Positions 24,552 to 31,666 of a stretch of 37,185 nt of DNA are shown here, one piece after another. The position numbers and the translations under genes were made by a program. Under the pieces are notes generated by a model. It was not told the DNA's origin. It searched no databases and was given only the letters and a program-made list of their open reading frames with translations. Numbering within the stretch: position 1 is the stretch's first letter; every line of letters begins with the position of its first letter. Origin of the DNA: Clostridia bacterium (GTDB lineage: Bacteria > Bacillota > Clostridia > Christensenellales > Borkfalkiaceae); NCBI GenBank assembly GCA_021205485.1, contig JAJPXK010000089.1, positions 1-37,185 on the forward strand, written 5' to 3'.

Positions 24552-24580
24552 ATAATAGCAAAGTTAAAGCGATATGTCAA
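24552..24580 (-). promoter_or_regulatory. Promoter of HAD-yfcE operon, leaderless geometry
   Basis: Read leftward: TTGACA (24580-24575), 17-bp spacer, TATTAT (24557-24552), then ATAGAT and the ATG. The expected start point is the A of the ATG itself. Confidence 0.8.
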
Positions 24581-24626
24581 ACCAAGCGGCAAGCCATTTG
24601 CCCCCTCCCGCAGAAAGGCAGTAAAA

Positions 24627-24767
24627 GCCTCCATTATTAGGGGAGCCTTAAGTCTTTTTTGTCATCCTGAGCGGAGGGCGATAGCCCGAAGTCGAAGGAT
24701 CCCGCGGGAACCCGCGACCTGCACAGCAGGACGGCCGAAAAGCCGTTTTAAAATAATACGTTAAAAT
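24627..24767 (+). repeat. 141-bp direct repeat, left copy (families B and A)
   Basis: Starts GCCTCCATTATTAGGGGAGC, includes a 60-bp block (24660-24719) identical to 26221-26280, and ends AATAATACGTTAAAAT. The right copy at 26188-26328 has the same length and orientation; they differ mainly in a short middle segment. Confidence 0.85.
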
Positions 24768-24896
24768 TCGCGGTACAGATTTCAAAGAAAATTTTGCCGC
24801 AGGGTTTAGAAAGCATATAAAAAGTTTTCAGAATTTTTCTGTAAAGATGCGGCCGACGGCATTTAAAATCGTACTTATAAGTGAAGGGGGTTAATT

Positions 24897-25457
24897 ATGG
24901 ATGACTTACAAATCATTGCGTTATATAATGCACGCGATTCGGCCGCGGTTCGTGAGACCGACGCCAAATACGGACATTTATGCTATACGGTCGCGGACGA
25001 TATTCTGCATTGCAAAGAAGATAACGAAGAATGTGTCAACGATACATATCTTACCGCCTGGAACACTATTCCTCCCGAAAAACCTGTCTATTTTTCGGCT
25101 TATTTGTGTCGCATTACTAGAAATTTATCGTTGAAAAAATATGAACATATGCATGCGAAAAAAAGAAATAAAGATGTTGATGTTTCTTTATCTGAACTTA
25201 ATGATATGATTATGGACAAAGACATATTTAAAGAAGTTGAGGATAGAGAACTCGGCGAGGAGATCAGCCGTTTCCTTCGCGCTTTGCCTGAGACGGAGCG
25301 AAATGTTTTTATAAGAAAATATGTGCTGTTTCATTCGGTTAAATCTATTTCCGCAGATTTCTCTTTTTCTAAAAGCAAAGTAAAATCAATGCTCGCAAGA
25401 ACAAGGAAAAAGCTTGCAGAGCATCTCAAAAGATATTATGGAGGATATTATGAATAA
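24897..25457 (+). CDS. ECF-like RNA polymerase sigma factor
   Basis: The 186-residue protein has sigma region 2 (GHLCYTVADDILHCKEDNEE, CVNDTYLTAWNTIPP) and region 4 (FLRALPETERNVFIRKYVLF, then an HTH with SVKSISADFSFSKSKVKSML). The middle is a short charged linker. It directs polymerase to a small stress or envelope regulon, which cannot be deduced here. GAAGGGGG precedes the ATG. It overlaps by eight bases a gene for a membrane protein with a typical anti-sigma N-terminus. GC content is lower than in the ribosomal genes and the pair lies between long direct repeats, so it may be a mobile or recently gained module. Confidence 0.88.
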   Translation: MDDLQIIALYNARDSAAVRETDAKYGHLCYTVADDILHCKEDNEECVNDTYLTAWNTIPPEKPVYFSAYLCRITRNLSLKKYEHMHAKKRNKDVDVSLSELNDMIMDKDIFKEVEDRELGEEISRFLRALPETERNVFIRKYVLFHSVKSISADFSFSKSKVKSMLARTRKKLAEHLKRYYGGYYE

Positions 25458-26163
25458 GATTTCTATAGCTTTAAATTATATTGACGACGATTTGATTTTT
25501 GCCGCATTGGAAACAACTTCAAAATTTAAAAAGGTCCAAACGTCAGGCAGCCGGATAAATGTAGAACAACGGCAATCCCCTCGTTTAAAGGGGAGCGGAA
25601 TAAAAGTTAAGGCGATCGGCGGCGCCGCCGCCGCTTTGATTGCATGCGCCGCTTTCGCTGTTTGCGTTGTCGTCGCTTTGACGGGGAATGAAGCGGTTGA
25701 CATTTATCGTTTGGATAAAGAAGAAAAAATTCTCGGTTCTTTCGCTGAAATACAAGAGTACTATCCCGATAATGAAGTAAATCTTTCGGCGTTATCTTTT
25801 AACAATATGCAAATAGGGCTGTATTATGAAAATGACAGCGATTGGCGGAACAGCGAAAACTGGTATTCTTTGGTTTTCAGCGGCTACGGCGAAGCCGTAA
25901 ACGCCGATAATGTGACGGAAAGTTACACTGTTTACTGTTTGTTTACTGGTACCGTAGACGATTGGAAAGTAAGTATGGCCTTTGATAACAACACGCAATA
26001 TTTAACTATTGGCGGCGTAGAGGCGCAGACGTCGTACCTGGCGACAGTTGAATGCAGCTATGCGATTTTTGAAAAGAACGGCGTCGTTTATGACATTCGT
26101 GTGCAATCCGGCGATACTACCAACGAGGATTTAATGGAAGTTCTTGAACTGTTGTTGAATTAA
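25450..26163 (+). CDS. Probable membrane anti-sigma factor
   Basis: The ATG at 25450 follows TATGGAGGATATT. The 237-residue protein begins with a cytoplasmic segment including NYIDDDLIFAAL; an I-D-D-[DE]-L-I motif is typical of clostridial anti-sigma partners of this sigma group. One membrane helix follows at about 57-79 (AAAALIACAAFAVCVVVALT), then an outside domain of about 155 residues rich in Tyr, Asp and Asn. I infer that it holds the sigma factor until an external signal acts. The exterior domain matches no family I can name; DUF4367-like folds are possible. Confidence 0.75.
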   Translation: MNKISIALNYIDDDLIFAALETTSKFKKVQTSGSRINVEQRQSPRLKGSGIKVKAIGGAAAALIACAAFAVCVVVALTGNEAVDIYRLDKEEKILGSFAEIQEYYPDNEVNLSALSFNNMQIGLYYENDSDWRNSENWYSLVFSGYGEAVNADNVTESYTVYCLFTGTVDDWKVSMAFDNNTQYLTIGGVEAQTSYLATVECSYAIFEKNGVVYDIRVQSGDTTNEDLMEVLELLLN

Positions 26164-26187
26164 AAATTATTTAATTACAGCATTATT

Positions 26188-26328
26188 GCCTCCCCTATTA
26201 GGGGAGCCTTAAGCCTTTTCTGTCATCCTGAGCGGAGGGCGATAGCCCGAAGTCGAAGGATCCCGCGGGAACCCGCGACCAGAATACCACGTCGGCGTGC
26301 AAGCCGTTTAAAAATAATACGTTAAAAT
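26188..26328 (+). repeat. 141-bp direct repeat, right copy
   Basis: Partner of 24627-24767, exactly 1,561 bases downstream. Starts GCCTCCCCTATTAGGGGAGC and ends AATAATACGTTAAAAT. The two copies bracket the sigma/anti-sigma pair. Confidence 0.85.
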
Positions 26329-26350
26329 AAGGCAAAATTCTTTACCTTAT
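26327..26350. terminator. Hairpin between anti-sigma gene and XRE gene
   Basis: ATAAGGCAAA and TTTACCTTAT pair with one mismatch around ATTC, followed by AAAAATAAAT on the plus strand. It lies between convergent genes and may stop either; AT-rich, so strength is doubtful. Confidence 0.4.
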
Positions 26351-26361
26351 AAAAATAAATG

Positions 26362-26571
26362 TCAGTCAATGTCAAAAAGTTCGTTAGGCGTTATGTTGTA
26401 CAGCGCGCAGAGAGTAAGTATCTGGTCGTAGTTGAGTTCAAATTTTCCCGTTTCAAAACGGCTGTACTGCTGTTGTACCATATTCAGCTTTGCGGCAGCT
26501 TCGCTCTGCGTAAGGCCGCAGTACTTTCTCGCTTCTTTTAAATTTTTTCCTATTCTTTGCGCCGTATTCAT
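26362..26571 (-). CDS. XRE-family HTH regulator
   Basis: The 69-residue product is a single Cro/CI HTH: RIGKNLKEARKYCGLTQSEA, AAKLNMVQQQYSRFETGKFE and LTLCALYNITPNELFDID. It probably regulates itself: upstream lie two imperfect palindromes sharing TGTTGTAA, TTATAACA/TGTTGTAA at about 26581-26601 and TACAGCAT/ATGTTGTA near 26613-26632. The second overlaps a rightward consensus promoter. Its own promoter is not clear, and no ribosome site precedes the ATG (TTTTATAT), so leaderless translation is possible here too. Confidence 0.85.
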   Translation of the reverse strand: MNTAQRIGKNLKEARKYCGLTQSEAAAKLNMVQQQYSRFETGKFELNYDQILTLCALYNITPNELFDID

Positions 26572-26606
26572 ATATAAAATTTATAACAGTTTGTGTTGTA
26601 AATTTC

Positions 26607-26635
26607 TTGACATACAGCATTTTATGTTGTAAAAT
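26607..26635 (+). promoter_or_regulatory. Rightward promoter with no protein gene behind it
   Basis: TTGACA at 26607-26612, 17-bp spacer, TAAAAT at 26630-26635. The next plus-strand gene is 1.3 kb away, but a terminator lies only about 65 bases beyond the expected start. Confidence 0.65.
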
Positions 26636-26641
26636 AAAATC

Positions 26642-26707
26642 ACTAATTACAATATCTGCCGTAAAATAAGGCAAAACGGAAGCGGAGCAAATTTTTGCTC
26701 CGCTTTT
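26642..26707 (+). ncRNA. Candidate small RNA of about 65 nt
   Basis: A consensus promoter ends at 26635, and a 12-bp terminator stem AAGCGGAGCAAA/TTTGCTCCGCTT followed by TT lies at 26680-26707. Between them is a short region with GCC/GGC pairing and no start codon with a ribosome site. This arrangement defines an independent short transcript, if the terminator serves it and not only the leftward gene. Function unknown. Confidence 0.4.
26680..26707. terminator. 12-bp terminator stem before the MDR gene end
   Basis: AAGCGGAGCAAA at 26680-26691 and TTTGCTCCGCTT at 26694-26705 are perfect complements. It lies just after the stop of the leftward dehydrogenase and can also end the rightward candidate RNA. 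Confidence 0.8.
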
Positions 26708-26711
26708 ACCT

Positions 26712-27734
26712 TTAAATTATCATTTTGAATATCGTAAGTTTGCCTTTTCGCTGGCTGGCGCCCTCGTTTATGCCTTCGCGCATAACGGCGGGGGGAGAGT
26801 AGTCCGAAAGTATCTCCTTTTCAAAGCTGTCAAGCTTTACCGCCTCGTGCAGCATAAGGTTTACGGCGGTGTCTATATAGCCGTAGCCGCTTATCACGCT
26901 TAAAAGCGTAGTGCTTTTATCCACCAGCTCGCCCGAGGGGATATTGAAGTTTATCGGGGCGAAGCCGCCTAATATCGCCACTTTGTTGTAGCCTAAAACG
27001 CGGATGGCGAGGGAAGGGTCCAGCCTCGAGCAGGTAGTGTACACGCTGCCGTCGCACATATGGCCGCTGGTTACTTCCTTGATATGCTCCAAAAGGTCGT
27101 CGTCGGCTTTAAAGGTATATTCTATCCCGCTGTTTTTAGCCCTTTCAAGCGAGGCGGGGTTGTTGTCTACAAGTATAGGTATAAGTTTATGGAACTGCAG
27201 AAGCTGCGCTATTACGATGCCCGCGTGGTTTCCGCCGATTACGGCTACGTACTGGCCCGCCGAAAGGTCCAGCTTGTCGTAAATCCTCTCGCCTAAGGCT
27301 ACCGTCTCTATGCTCAGGGCCTGTATATCGCCTACCGAGTCGGGTATCTGCGCCACTTCGTTGTATTTGCACACTACAAAGTCGCGCAAAAAGCCGTCAA
27401 AGTCCTTGCCGGCCACTTGTATAGACGTACAGTTGGCCGTCTTGCCCGTCCTGCAGTTGAGGCACACGCCGCAGCTTCTCACGGGTTTTAAGCATACCCG
27501 CATATTCTTTTCCAGGCCGTAGCAGGCGGGGCCGCACTCCACAATGCGGCCTATGGCGAATCTTCCTATGGTTTTAGGGTAATTAGCTTTCAGCTCGCCC
27601 GAGAATAAAAGGGAGTCGTAGGTAGACACCATAAGGTGCGTCACCCTTACCTTTACTTCGTCTGGTTTTATCGCATTTTCCTGTCGGGGTTCGTTTACAA
27701 GATTGTAGGGGCCCCTTAAAATCCAGTTATCCAT
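26712..27734 (-). CDS. MDR-family dehydrogenase lacking catalytic zinc ligands
   Basis: The 340-residue protein has the medium-chain dehydrogenase layout: GroES-like part to about 150, then a Rossmann part. The structural zinc lobe is intact with C88, C91, C94 and C102 (CGVCLNC). The catalytic zinc ligands are not: the usual Cys of CGTD is S37 (VSTYD), and the usual GHE is GRF at 57-59. The nucleotide motif reads GGNHAG at 167-172 instead of GxGxxG. It may use a different mechanism or substrate, or not be a classical alcohol dehydrogenase. The -10 box ends nine bases before the ATG and there is no ribosome site, suggesting a near-leaderless mRNA. It stands alone. Confidence 0.8.
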   Translation of the reverse strand: MDNWILRGPYNLVNEPRQENAIKPDEVKVRVTHLMVSTYDSLLFSGELKANYPKTIGRFAIGRIVECGPACYGLEKNMRVCLKPVRSCGVCLNCRTGKTANCTSIQVAGKDFDGFLRDFVVCKYNEVAQIPDSVGDIQALSIETVALGERIYDKLDLSAGQYVAVIGGNHAGIVIAQLLQFHKLIPILVDNNPASLERAKNSGIEYTFKADDDLLEHIKEVTSGHMCDGSVYTTCSRLDPSLAIRVLGYNKVAILGGFAPINFNIPSGELVDKSTTLLSVISGYGYIDTAVNLMLHEAVKLDSFEKEILSDYSPPAVMREGINEGASQRKGKLTIFKMII

Positions 27735-27743
27735 ATTAATTTC

Positions 27744-27772
27744 ATTATACTCGCAAATTTAATTTAAGGCAA
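27744..27772 (-). promoter_or_regulatory. Promoter of the MDR gene, leaderless geometry
   Basis: Read leftward: TTGCCT (27772-27767), 17-bp spacer, TATAAT (27749-27744), then GAAATTAAT and the ATG. A start seven bases after the -10 leaves a leader of about three bases. Confidence 0.8.
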
Positions 27773-27928
27773 CTAAAAATCAAAGGCAATACCGCTCAAT
27801 AATCAAAATAAGAGAAAAGACTTTGCCTTTAACTTTAAGTTTTTCAGGCGGAGGCGGCAAAATTAAGGGCGGAAGAAGAAAATAATTGCGGTAAGGGCAA
27901 AAAAATTTTTAAGGCCGCCGTAAAATAA

Positions 27929-27958
27929 TTGACTTAACGGCAAAAAATGATATATAAT
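27929..27958 (+). promoter_or_regulatory. Promoter of rpmE
   Basis: TTGACT at 27929-27934, 18-bp spacer, TATAAT at 27953-27958. Start near 27965; leader about 30 bases with GAGGTGAG. Confidence 0.75.
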
Positions 27959-27995
27959 AACCATTGCATAGAAGAAAATACAGCGAGGTGAGATT

Positions 27996-28199
27996 ATGAA
28001 GCCCGATATACATCCCGAATATCATGAAGTAACGGTTGTATGCGCCTGCGGAGCGACGTTTACTACGGGAACGACAAAAAAGGTAGACACGCTTAAAGTG
28101 GATATCTGCAATAAATGCCATCCCTTCTTTACAGGCAAACAGAAGCTTGTCGATACAGGCGGCCGTGTAGACAAATTCAAGAAAAGATACAATATTTAA
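27996..28199 (+). CDS. rpmE: 50S ribosomal protein L31, zinc type
   Basis: L31 (67 residues) reads [20 protein letters not shown] with zinc ligands C16, C18, C38 and C41 (CAC, CNKC) and the end [13 protein letters not shown]. It bridges 50S and 30S. The C+ form is normally used when zinc is plentiful. GAGGTGAGATT precedes the ATG. Placement before the DUF1385/prmC gene and prfA is a recurrent clostridial order. Confidence 0.96.
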   Translation: MKPDIHPEYHEVTVVCACGATFTTGTTKKVDTLKVDICNKCHPFFTGKQKLVDTGGRVDKFKKRYNI

Positions 28200-28211
28200 G
28201 GTAGAGCAGGC

Positions 28212-28232
28212 GGCGCCAAAGTTTTTGGCGCC
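28212..28232 (+). terminator. Hairpin after rpmE
   Basis: GGCGCCAAA pairs with TTTGGCGCC around GTT, followed by GAATTTGTTTT. The U-run is weak, so it may only reduce read-through into the fusion gene. Confidence 0.55.
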
Positions 28233-28298
28233 GAATTTGTTTTACGGACGTAATACTGAAGCGGCGTTTATTTAAACCCGATTGAGATAAAGACCGAT

Positions 28299-30122
28299 AT
28301 GTCAGAGAAAAAGAAAAAAACAAAAACAAAACGCTCGAGCATAGGCGGGCAGGCGGTGCTCGAAGGGGTTATGATGATGGGGTCAACCTGTATGGCTACG
28401 GCCGTACGCGACCCCGAAGGCGAAATCCAGGTAGAGGCCAGACGCATCAACAGGTCGCCTAAAACGGCGAAGGCCTGCAAAATCCCCTTTGTAAGAGGAA
28501 TCGTAAACATGTTCGGCAGCCTTGTAAGGGGCACGGGCGCTCTTATGCGTTCGGCCGAGGTTTACGGCGACGAAGAGGAGGCGGGCAACCTTGAAAAAGT
28601 GCTCGCGGAAAAATTCAAAATAAATCTTATGAGCGTGGTCAGCGTCGTGTCCGTCTGTTTAGGCGTCGCGCTGGCCGTGGCCCTGTTCCTTGTTTTGCCT
28701 AACCTTATCGTAAGCGGGCTTAAATCGCTTTTCCCTTCCCTTACGGGCTCTGTATGGGAATATATAATTTTAGGCGTCATCAAACTTGTCATATACTTTG
28801 CGTACCTCGGAATTATCCTTTTATTAAAGGATATCCGCAGGCTGTATATGTACCACGGCGCCGAACACAAGACCATTACCTGCTACGAAAAGGGGCTTGA
28901 GCTTACCCCCGAAAACGCGAGGGGCTGTTCCCGTCTGCATTCCCGCTGCGGAACGTCCTTCCTGTTTATCGTGCTCGCGATAAACATTTTAATAATTTCG
29001 CTTGTAAACTGGGGCCTCGGCGTGGCTGAAATAGAGAGCAATCTTCTGCAGTTTCTTGCGAAATTAGGTATAGAGATTGTGCTGTTGCCTGTAATTACAG
29101 GCGTCTCTTACGAGATTTTAAAATTTTTGGCAAAGTTTGACAACTGGTTTGTAAATATCTTCAAGGCCCCCGGTTACTTTATGCAGAAGGTGTTCACCAC
29201 AAGGGAACCTACCGACGATATGCTTGAAGTCGCCATCGCGGCGTTCAAAAAGGCGCTTGAGATGGACGCCGACCCCGACATGGAGGAGACGGAGTTTGTC
29301 ACGGGCGGAATGCTTACGCAAAAACTCAAGGCCACAAAGGAAAAATTTGCGAAAAAGGACATAGACGAAAGCGACGCCGAGTGGATTTACTCGCTCGTTC
29401 TCGATATACCCCGCAGCGAACTGACCTCTGAACGGATCATATCCCCCGCCGAAGTCAAGGCTGTAAAAGAGATTGTGGATAAACGGCTTACGGGCAGGCC
29501 GCTGTGGTATATAATAGGCGACGTAGACTTCTGCGGCTGTAAAATAAAGGTGGACGAGAGGGTGCTTATTCCCCGCCCCGAAACCGAACAGCTCGCCGAT
29601 ATCGCCATAAAGACGGTGGAAGAGGGCGACAAAGTGCTTGATATGTGCACGGGAAGCGGCTGCATAGCCATAGCTATGGCCAAGGGCTGCGCCGGCAAGC
29701 ACATTTCGGTCACCGCGGCGGACGTGTCTGACGCGGCTCTGATGGTCGCCAGGCAAAACGCTGTTGATAACGAGGCTGTGGTACACTTTGTACAGTCAGA
29801 CTTGTTTGACGGCGTCCGCGGCAGGTTCAACGTAATAGTGTGCAATCCCCCGTATATAAAAAGTTCGGATATCCATACGCTGCAGAAAGAGGTGAGGGAC
29901 TACGAGCCCCGCATAGCCCTTGACGGCGGCGACGACGGGCTGGATATTTACAGGAGCATAGCCAAGGTTATAAACAGGTATATCGCCCGCGGAGGCATGC
30001 TTATACTTGAATGCGGTGAGGGCCAGGCGGACGAGATTTTAAAGATATTCTCCCGCCGCGACTACGCGATGGTGATAAAGGACCTCTACGGCGTAGACAG
30101 GTTTTTGAAGATAGCATTTTAA
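28299..30122 (+). CDS. prmC: DUF1385 membrane protein fused to PrmC release-factor methyltransferase
   Basis: The 607-residue frame contains two normally separate proteins. Residues 1-330 are DUF1385: GGQAVLEGVMMMG, a membrane part at about 110-180, YHGAEHKTITCYEKG, LHSRCGTSFL and TREPTDDMLEVAIAAF. Residues 338-607 are PrmC: helical N-part, RPLWYIIGDVDF, RVLIPRPETEQLAD, SAM motif DMCTGSGC at 448-455 and catalytic NPPY at 516-519. PrmC methylates the Gln of the GGQ motif in release factors. There is no stop between the parts. M338 lacks a well-placed ribosome site (GGAGGAGACGG is about 20 bases away), so fusion is more likely than two proteins. The partner prfA is next. Confidence 0.9.
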   Translation: MSEKKKKTKTKRSSIGGQAVLEGVMMMGSTCMATAVRDPEGEIQVEARRINRSPKTAKACKIPFVRGIVNMFGSLVRGTGALMRSAEVYGDEEEAGNLEKVLAEKFKINLMSVVSVVSVCLGVALAVALFLVLPNLIVSGLKSLFPSLTGSVWEYIILGVIKLVIYFAYLGIILLLKDIRRLYMYHGAEHKTITCYEKGLELTPENARGCSRLHSRCGTSFLFIVLAINILIISLVNWGLGVAEIESNLLQFLAKLGIEIVLLPVITGVSYEILKFLAKFDNWFVNIFKAPGYFMQKVFTTREPTDDMLEVAIAAFKKALEMDADPDMEETEFVTGGMLTQKLKATKEKFAKKDIDESDAEWIYSLVLDIPRSELTSERIISPAEVKAVKEIVDKRLTGRPLWYIIGDVDFCGCKIKVDERVLIPRPETEQLADIAIKTVEEGDKVLDMCTGSGCIAIAMAKGCAGKHISVTAADVSDAALMVARQNAVDNEAVVHFVQSDLFDGVRGRFNVIVCNPPYIKSSDIHTLQKEVRDYEPRIALDGGDDGLDIYRSIAKVINRYIARGGMLILECGEGQADEILKIFSRRDYAMVIKDLYGVDRFLKIAF

Positions 30123-30127
30123 AGGTT

Positions 30128-30170
30128 CACGAATTTGTTTTTCGGTTGCTGCCGAAAAACAAATTCCGTG
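30128..30170 (+). other. Long imperfect hairpin after prmC
   Basis: CACGAATTTGTTTTTCGG pairs with CCGAAAAACAAATTCCGTG, with a one-base bulge, around TTGCTG. No T-run follows directly; the second stem below supplies one. Together they end the prmC transcript. Confidence 0.6.
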
Positions 30171-30174
30171 ATTT

Positions 30175-30229
30175 GAGGGGAAAACCATTCTCGGTACAAA
30201 GTACCTGCGGATGTTTTTCCCCTCTTTTT
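30175..30229 (+). terminator. Branched terminator between prmC and prfA
   Basis: GAGGGGAAAA at 30175-30184 pairs with TTTTCCCCTC at 30215-30224, enclosing a GGTAC/GTACC stem (30193-30205), and TTTTT follows. It overlaps the start of family C copy 2. Confidence 0.7.
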
Positions 30230-30283
30230 CGTATTTTTAAGGGCGTACGTATTATATAATACGAAAAATTCACCCTTTTACCT
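30215..30283 (-). repeat. Family C repeat, copy 2 (between prmC and prfA)
   Basis: Reverse complement of 17057-17125 with one base deleted and one or two substitutions. The core CGTATTATATAATACG is a perfect 16-bp palindrome, and TTTTTCGTAT pairs with ATACGAAAAA. The two copies lie 13 kb apart in opposite orientation. Confidence 0.8.
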
Positions 30284-30310
30284 TCTTTATGTAAATAACC
30301 ATAACTTGCC

Positions 30311-30385
30311 TTCCCCCTCGGGGGAAGGTGTTTTTATTTCCGCAAAACGGAATAAAAACGGATGAGGGGTTTTTACGCCTCATCG
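30311..30385. repeat. Family B-like repeat before prfA
   Basis: TTCCCCCTCGGGGGAA at 30311-30326, then TTTTTATTTCCG/CGGAATAAAAA around CAAAA and GATGAGG/CCTCATC. The distal end is missing. It lies just upstream of the prfA promoter. Confidence 0.7.
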
Positions 30386-30406
30386 CGCGCGAGCCTTTCA
30401 AGCGTG

Positions 30407-30436
30407 TTGACAGGCTTTCGGCTTTTGTGGTATACT
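30407..30436 (+). promoter_or_regulatory. prfA promoter, leaderless geometry
   Basis: TTGACA at 30407-30412, 18-bp spacer, extended -10 TGGTATACT with TATACT at 30431-30436, then GTCGCAT and the ATG at 30444. Transcription should begin at about 30442-30444. Confidence 0.8.
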
Positions 30437-30443
30437 GTCGCAT

Positions 30444-31517
30444 ATGGATATTGCAAAGTCACAAAAATTACAGGAAATTTACGAAAAATACCTCGCTCTT
30501 TCGGATAAAATGGCGGAGCCCGAAATAATCGCCGACAGCGAGCTGTGGACCAAGCTCGCGAAGGAACAGGCCGAACTTTCTGACACGGCGTTAAAGTACG
30601 GCGAGTACCGCAAGGCCTACGGCGATTTAGAGAACACCCGCAAGGCCTGCGGCGAGGAGACTGACGGGGATATGAAACTTCTTCTTGAAGAAGAGGAGCA
30701 GGCTTTAAAGGAAAAACTTTCCTCTATAGAGGAAGAACTTAAAATTTTGCTTTTGCCTAAGGATAAAAACGACGACCGCGACTGCATTATGGAAATCCGC
30801 GCGGGGGCGGGCGGCGAGGAAGCGGCGCTGTTTGCGGCCTCTTTGTACCGTATGTATACGGGCTACTGCGAAAAGCACCGCCTTAAAATAGAGGAGGTGG
30901 ATATAAACTCTACCGAACTCGGCGGCGTAAAGGAAGTAGTTCTTAATATAAGCGGCAAAGGGGCGTACAAGCTGTTAAAATTCGAAAGCGGCGTACATCG
31001 CGTGCAACGCGTGCCCGAAACCGAGTCGCAGGGACGCGTGCATACCTCTACGGCGACGGTGGCGGTTATGCCCGAGGCCGAGGACGTGGAAGTTGAAATC
31101 AGGGACGAGGATATAAGGGTAGACGTATACCGTTCGTCGGGCGCCGGCGGGCAGAAGGTAAACAAGACCGAAACGGCCATCCGCATCACGCACTTCCCTA
31201 CGGGCATTGTTGTAACTTGCCAGGACGAACGCAGCCAGCTTAAAAATAAGGACAAGGCATTTAAAGTTCTCCGCTCAAGGCTTTACGATTATTACAACTC
31301 CCGCAGCCAGTCAGAATACGACAGCCGACGCAAAAGCTTGGTAGGCACAGGCGACCGCAGCGAGCGTATCCGCACCTACAACTTCCCTCAGGGCAGGGTT
31401 ACAGACCACAGGATAGGCTATTCGCTGTTCTCTATAGAAAGTTTTATGGCGGGCGACATTGACGAAATGGTAGAGGCCCTGGCTGTAGCCGAACGCGAAC
31501 GCCAGCTCGCCGAGTGA
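30444..31517 (+). CDS. prfA: Peptide chain release factor 1
   Basis: RF1 ends translation at UAA and UAG. The 357-residue protein has the peptide anticodon PET at 191-193 (RF1 pattern P-x-T, in [14 protein letters not shown]) and the catalytic GGQ at 235-237 ([11 protein letters not shown]), the Gln of which PrmC methylates. The start is fixed by the RF1 N-terminus [20 protein letters not shown]. No ribosome site exists and a consensus promoter ends seven bases upstream, so the mRNA seems leaderless. Repeats and two terminator stems separate it from prmC, so it is expressed alone rather than from the rpmE-prmC operon. Confidence 0.95.
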   Translation: MDIAKSQKLQEIYEKYLALSDKMAEPEIIADSELWTKLAKEQAELSDTALKYGEYRKAYGDLENTRKACGEETDGDMKLLLEEEEQALKEKLSSIEEELKILLLPKDKNDDRDCIMEIRAGAGGEEAALFAASLYRMYTGYCEKHRLKIEEVDINSTELGGVKEVVLNISGKGAYKLLKFESGVHRVQRVPETESQGRVHTSTATVAVMPEAEDVEVEIRDEDIRVDVYRSSGAGGQKVNKTETAIRITHFPTGIVVTCQDERSQLKNKDKAFKVLRSRLYDYYNSRSQSEYDSRRKSLVGTGDRSERIRTYNFPQGRVTDHRIGYSLFSIESFMAGDIDEMVEALAVAERERQLAE

Positions 31518-31628
31518 AATTATAATGTAATTAAAATTTGGTAATTGTTTTTAAAATCAGTCTTTAAGTCCTAATATATAGTCCGCGTTCTTCATACTAT
31601 TAAATTATAACTGTCAGGCCATTAAAAA

Positions 31629-31653
31629 ATGCCGCGGGAATCCCTCGCGGCAT
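31629..31653. terminator. Terminator between prfA and the DtxR gene
   Basis: ATGCCGCG and CGCGGCAT pair around GGAATCCCT, followed by AATTTTGCCTTTTTT. It lies between convergent genes and can act on both. Confidence 0.8.
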
Positions 31654-31666
31654 AATTTTGCCTTTT

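Larger units (their letters stand above)
24546..24896. other. Gap between HAD operon and sigma gene
   Basis: Holds the leftward promoter, the 141-bp mixed B/A repeat at 24627-24767, a small ACGGC...GCCGT hairpin, and about 130 bases before the sigma gene. A TGTAAAG at 24840-24846 could be part of an ECF-type self-promoter, but the spacing to any CGT box is wrong, so I do not call it. Confidence 0.5.

Noticed and set aside
24411-24764. 117-codon rightward frame over the HAD gene start and the repeat
   Set aside because: It is antisense to a well-supported HAD gene and continues into a family A repeat; no ribosome site.
24840-24873. ECF-type autoregulated promoter (TGTAA ... CGTA) before the sigma gene
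   Set aside because: The gap between the two boxes is about 25 bases, too long for an ECF promoter.
29310-30122. prmC as a separate gene starting at the internal ATG 29310
   Set aside because: Its nearest purine-rich site is about 20 bases away and there is no upstream stop codon; kept as a fusion, with a check proposed.
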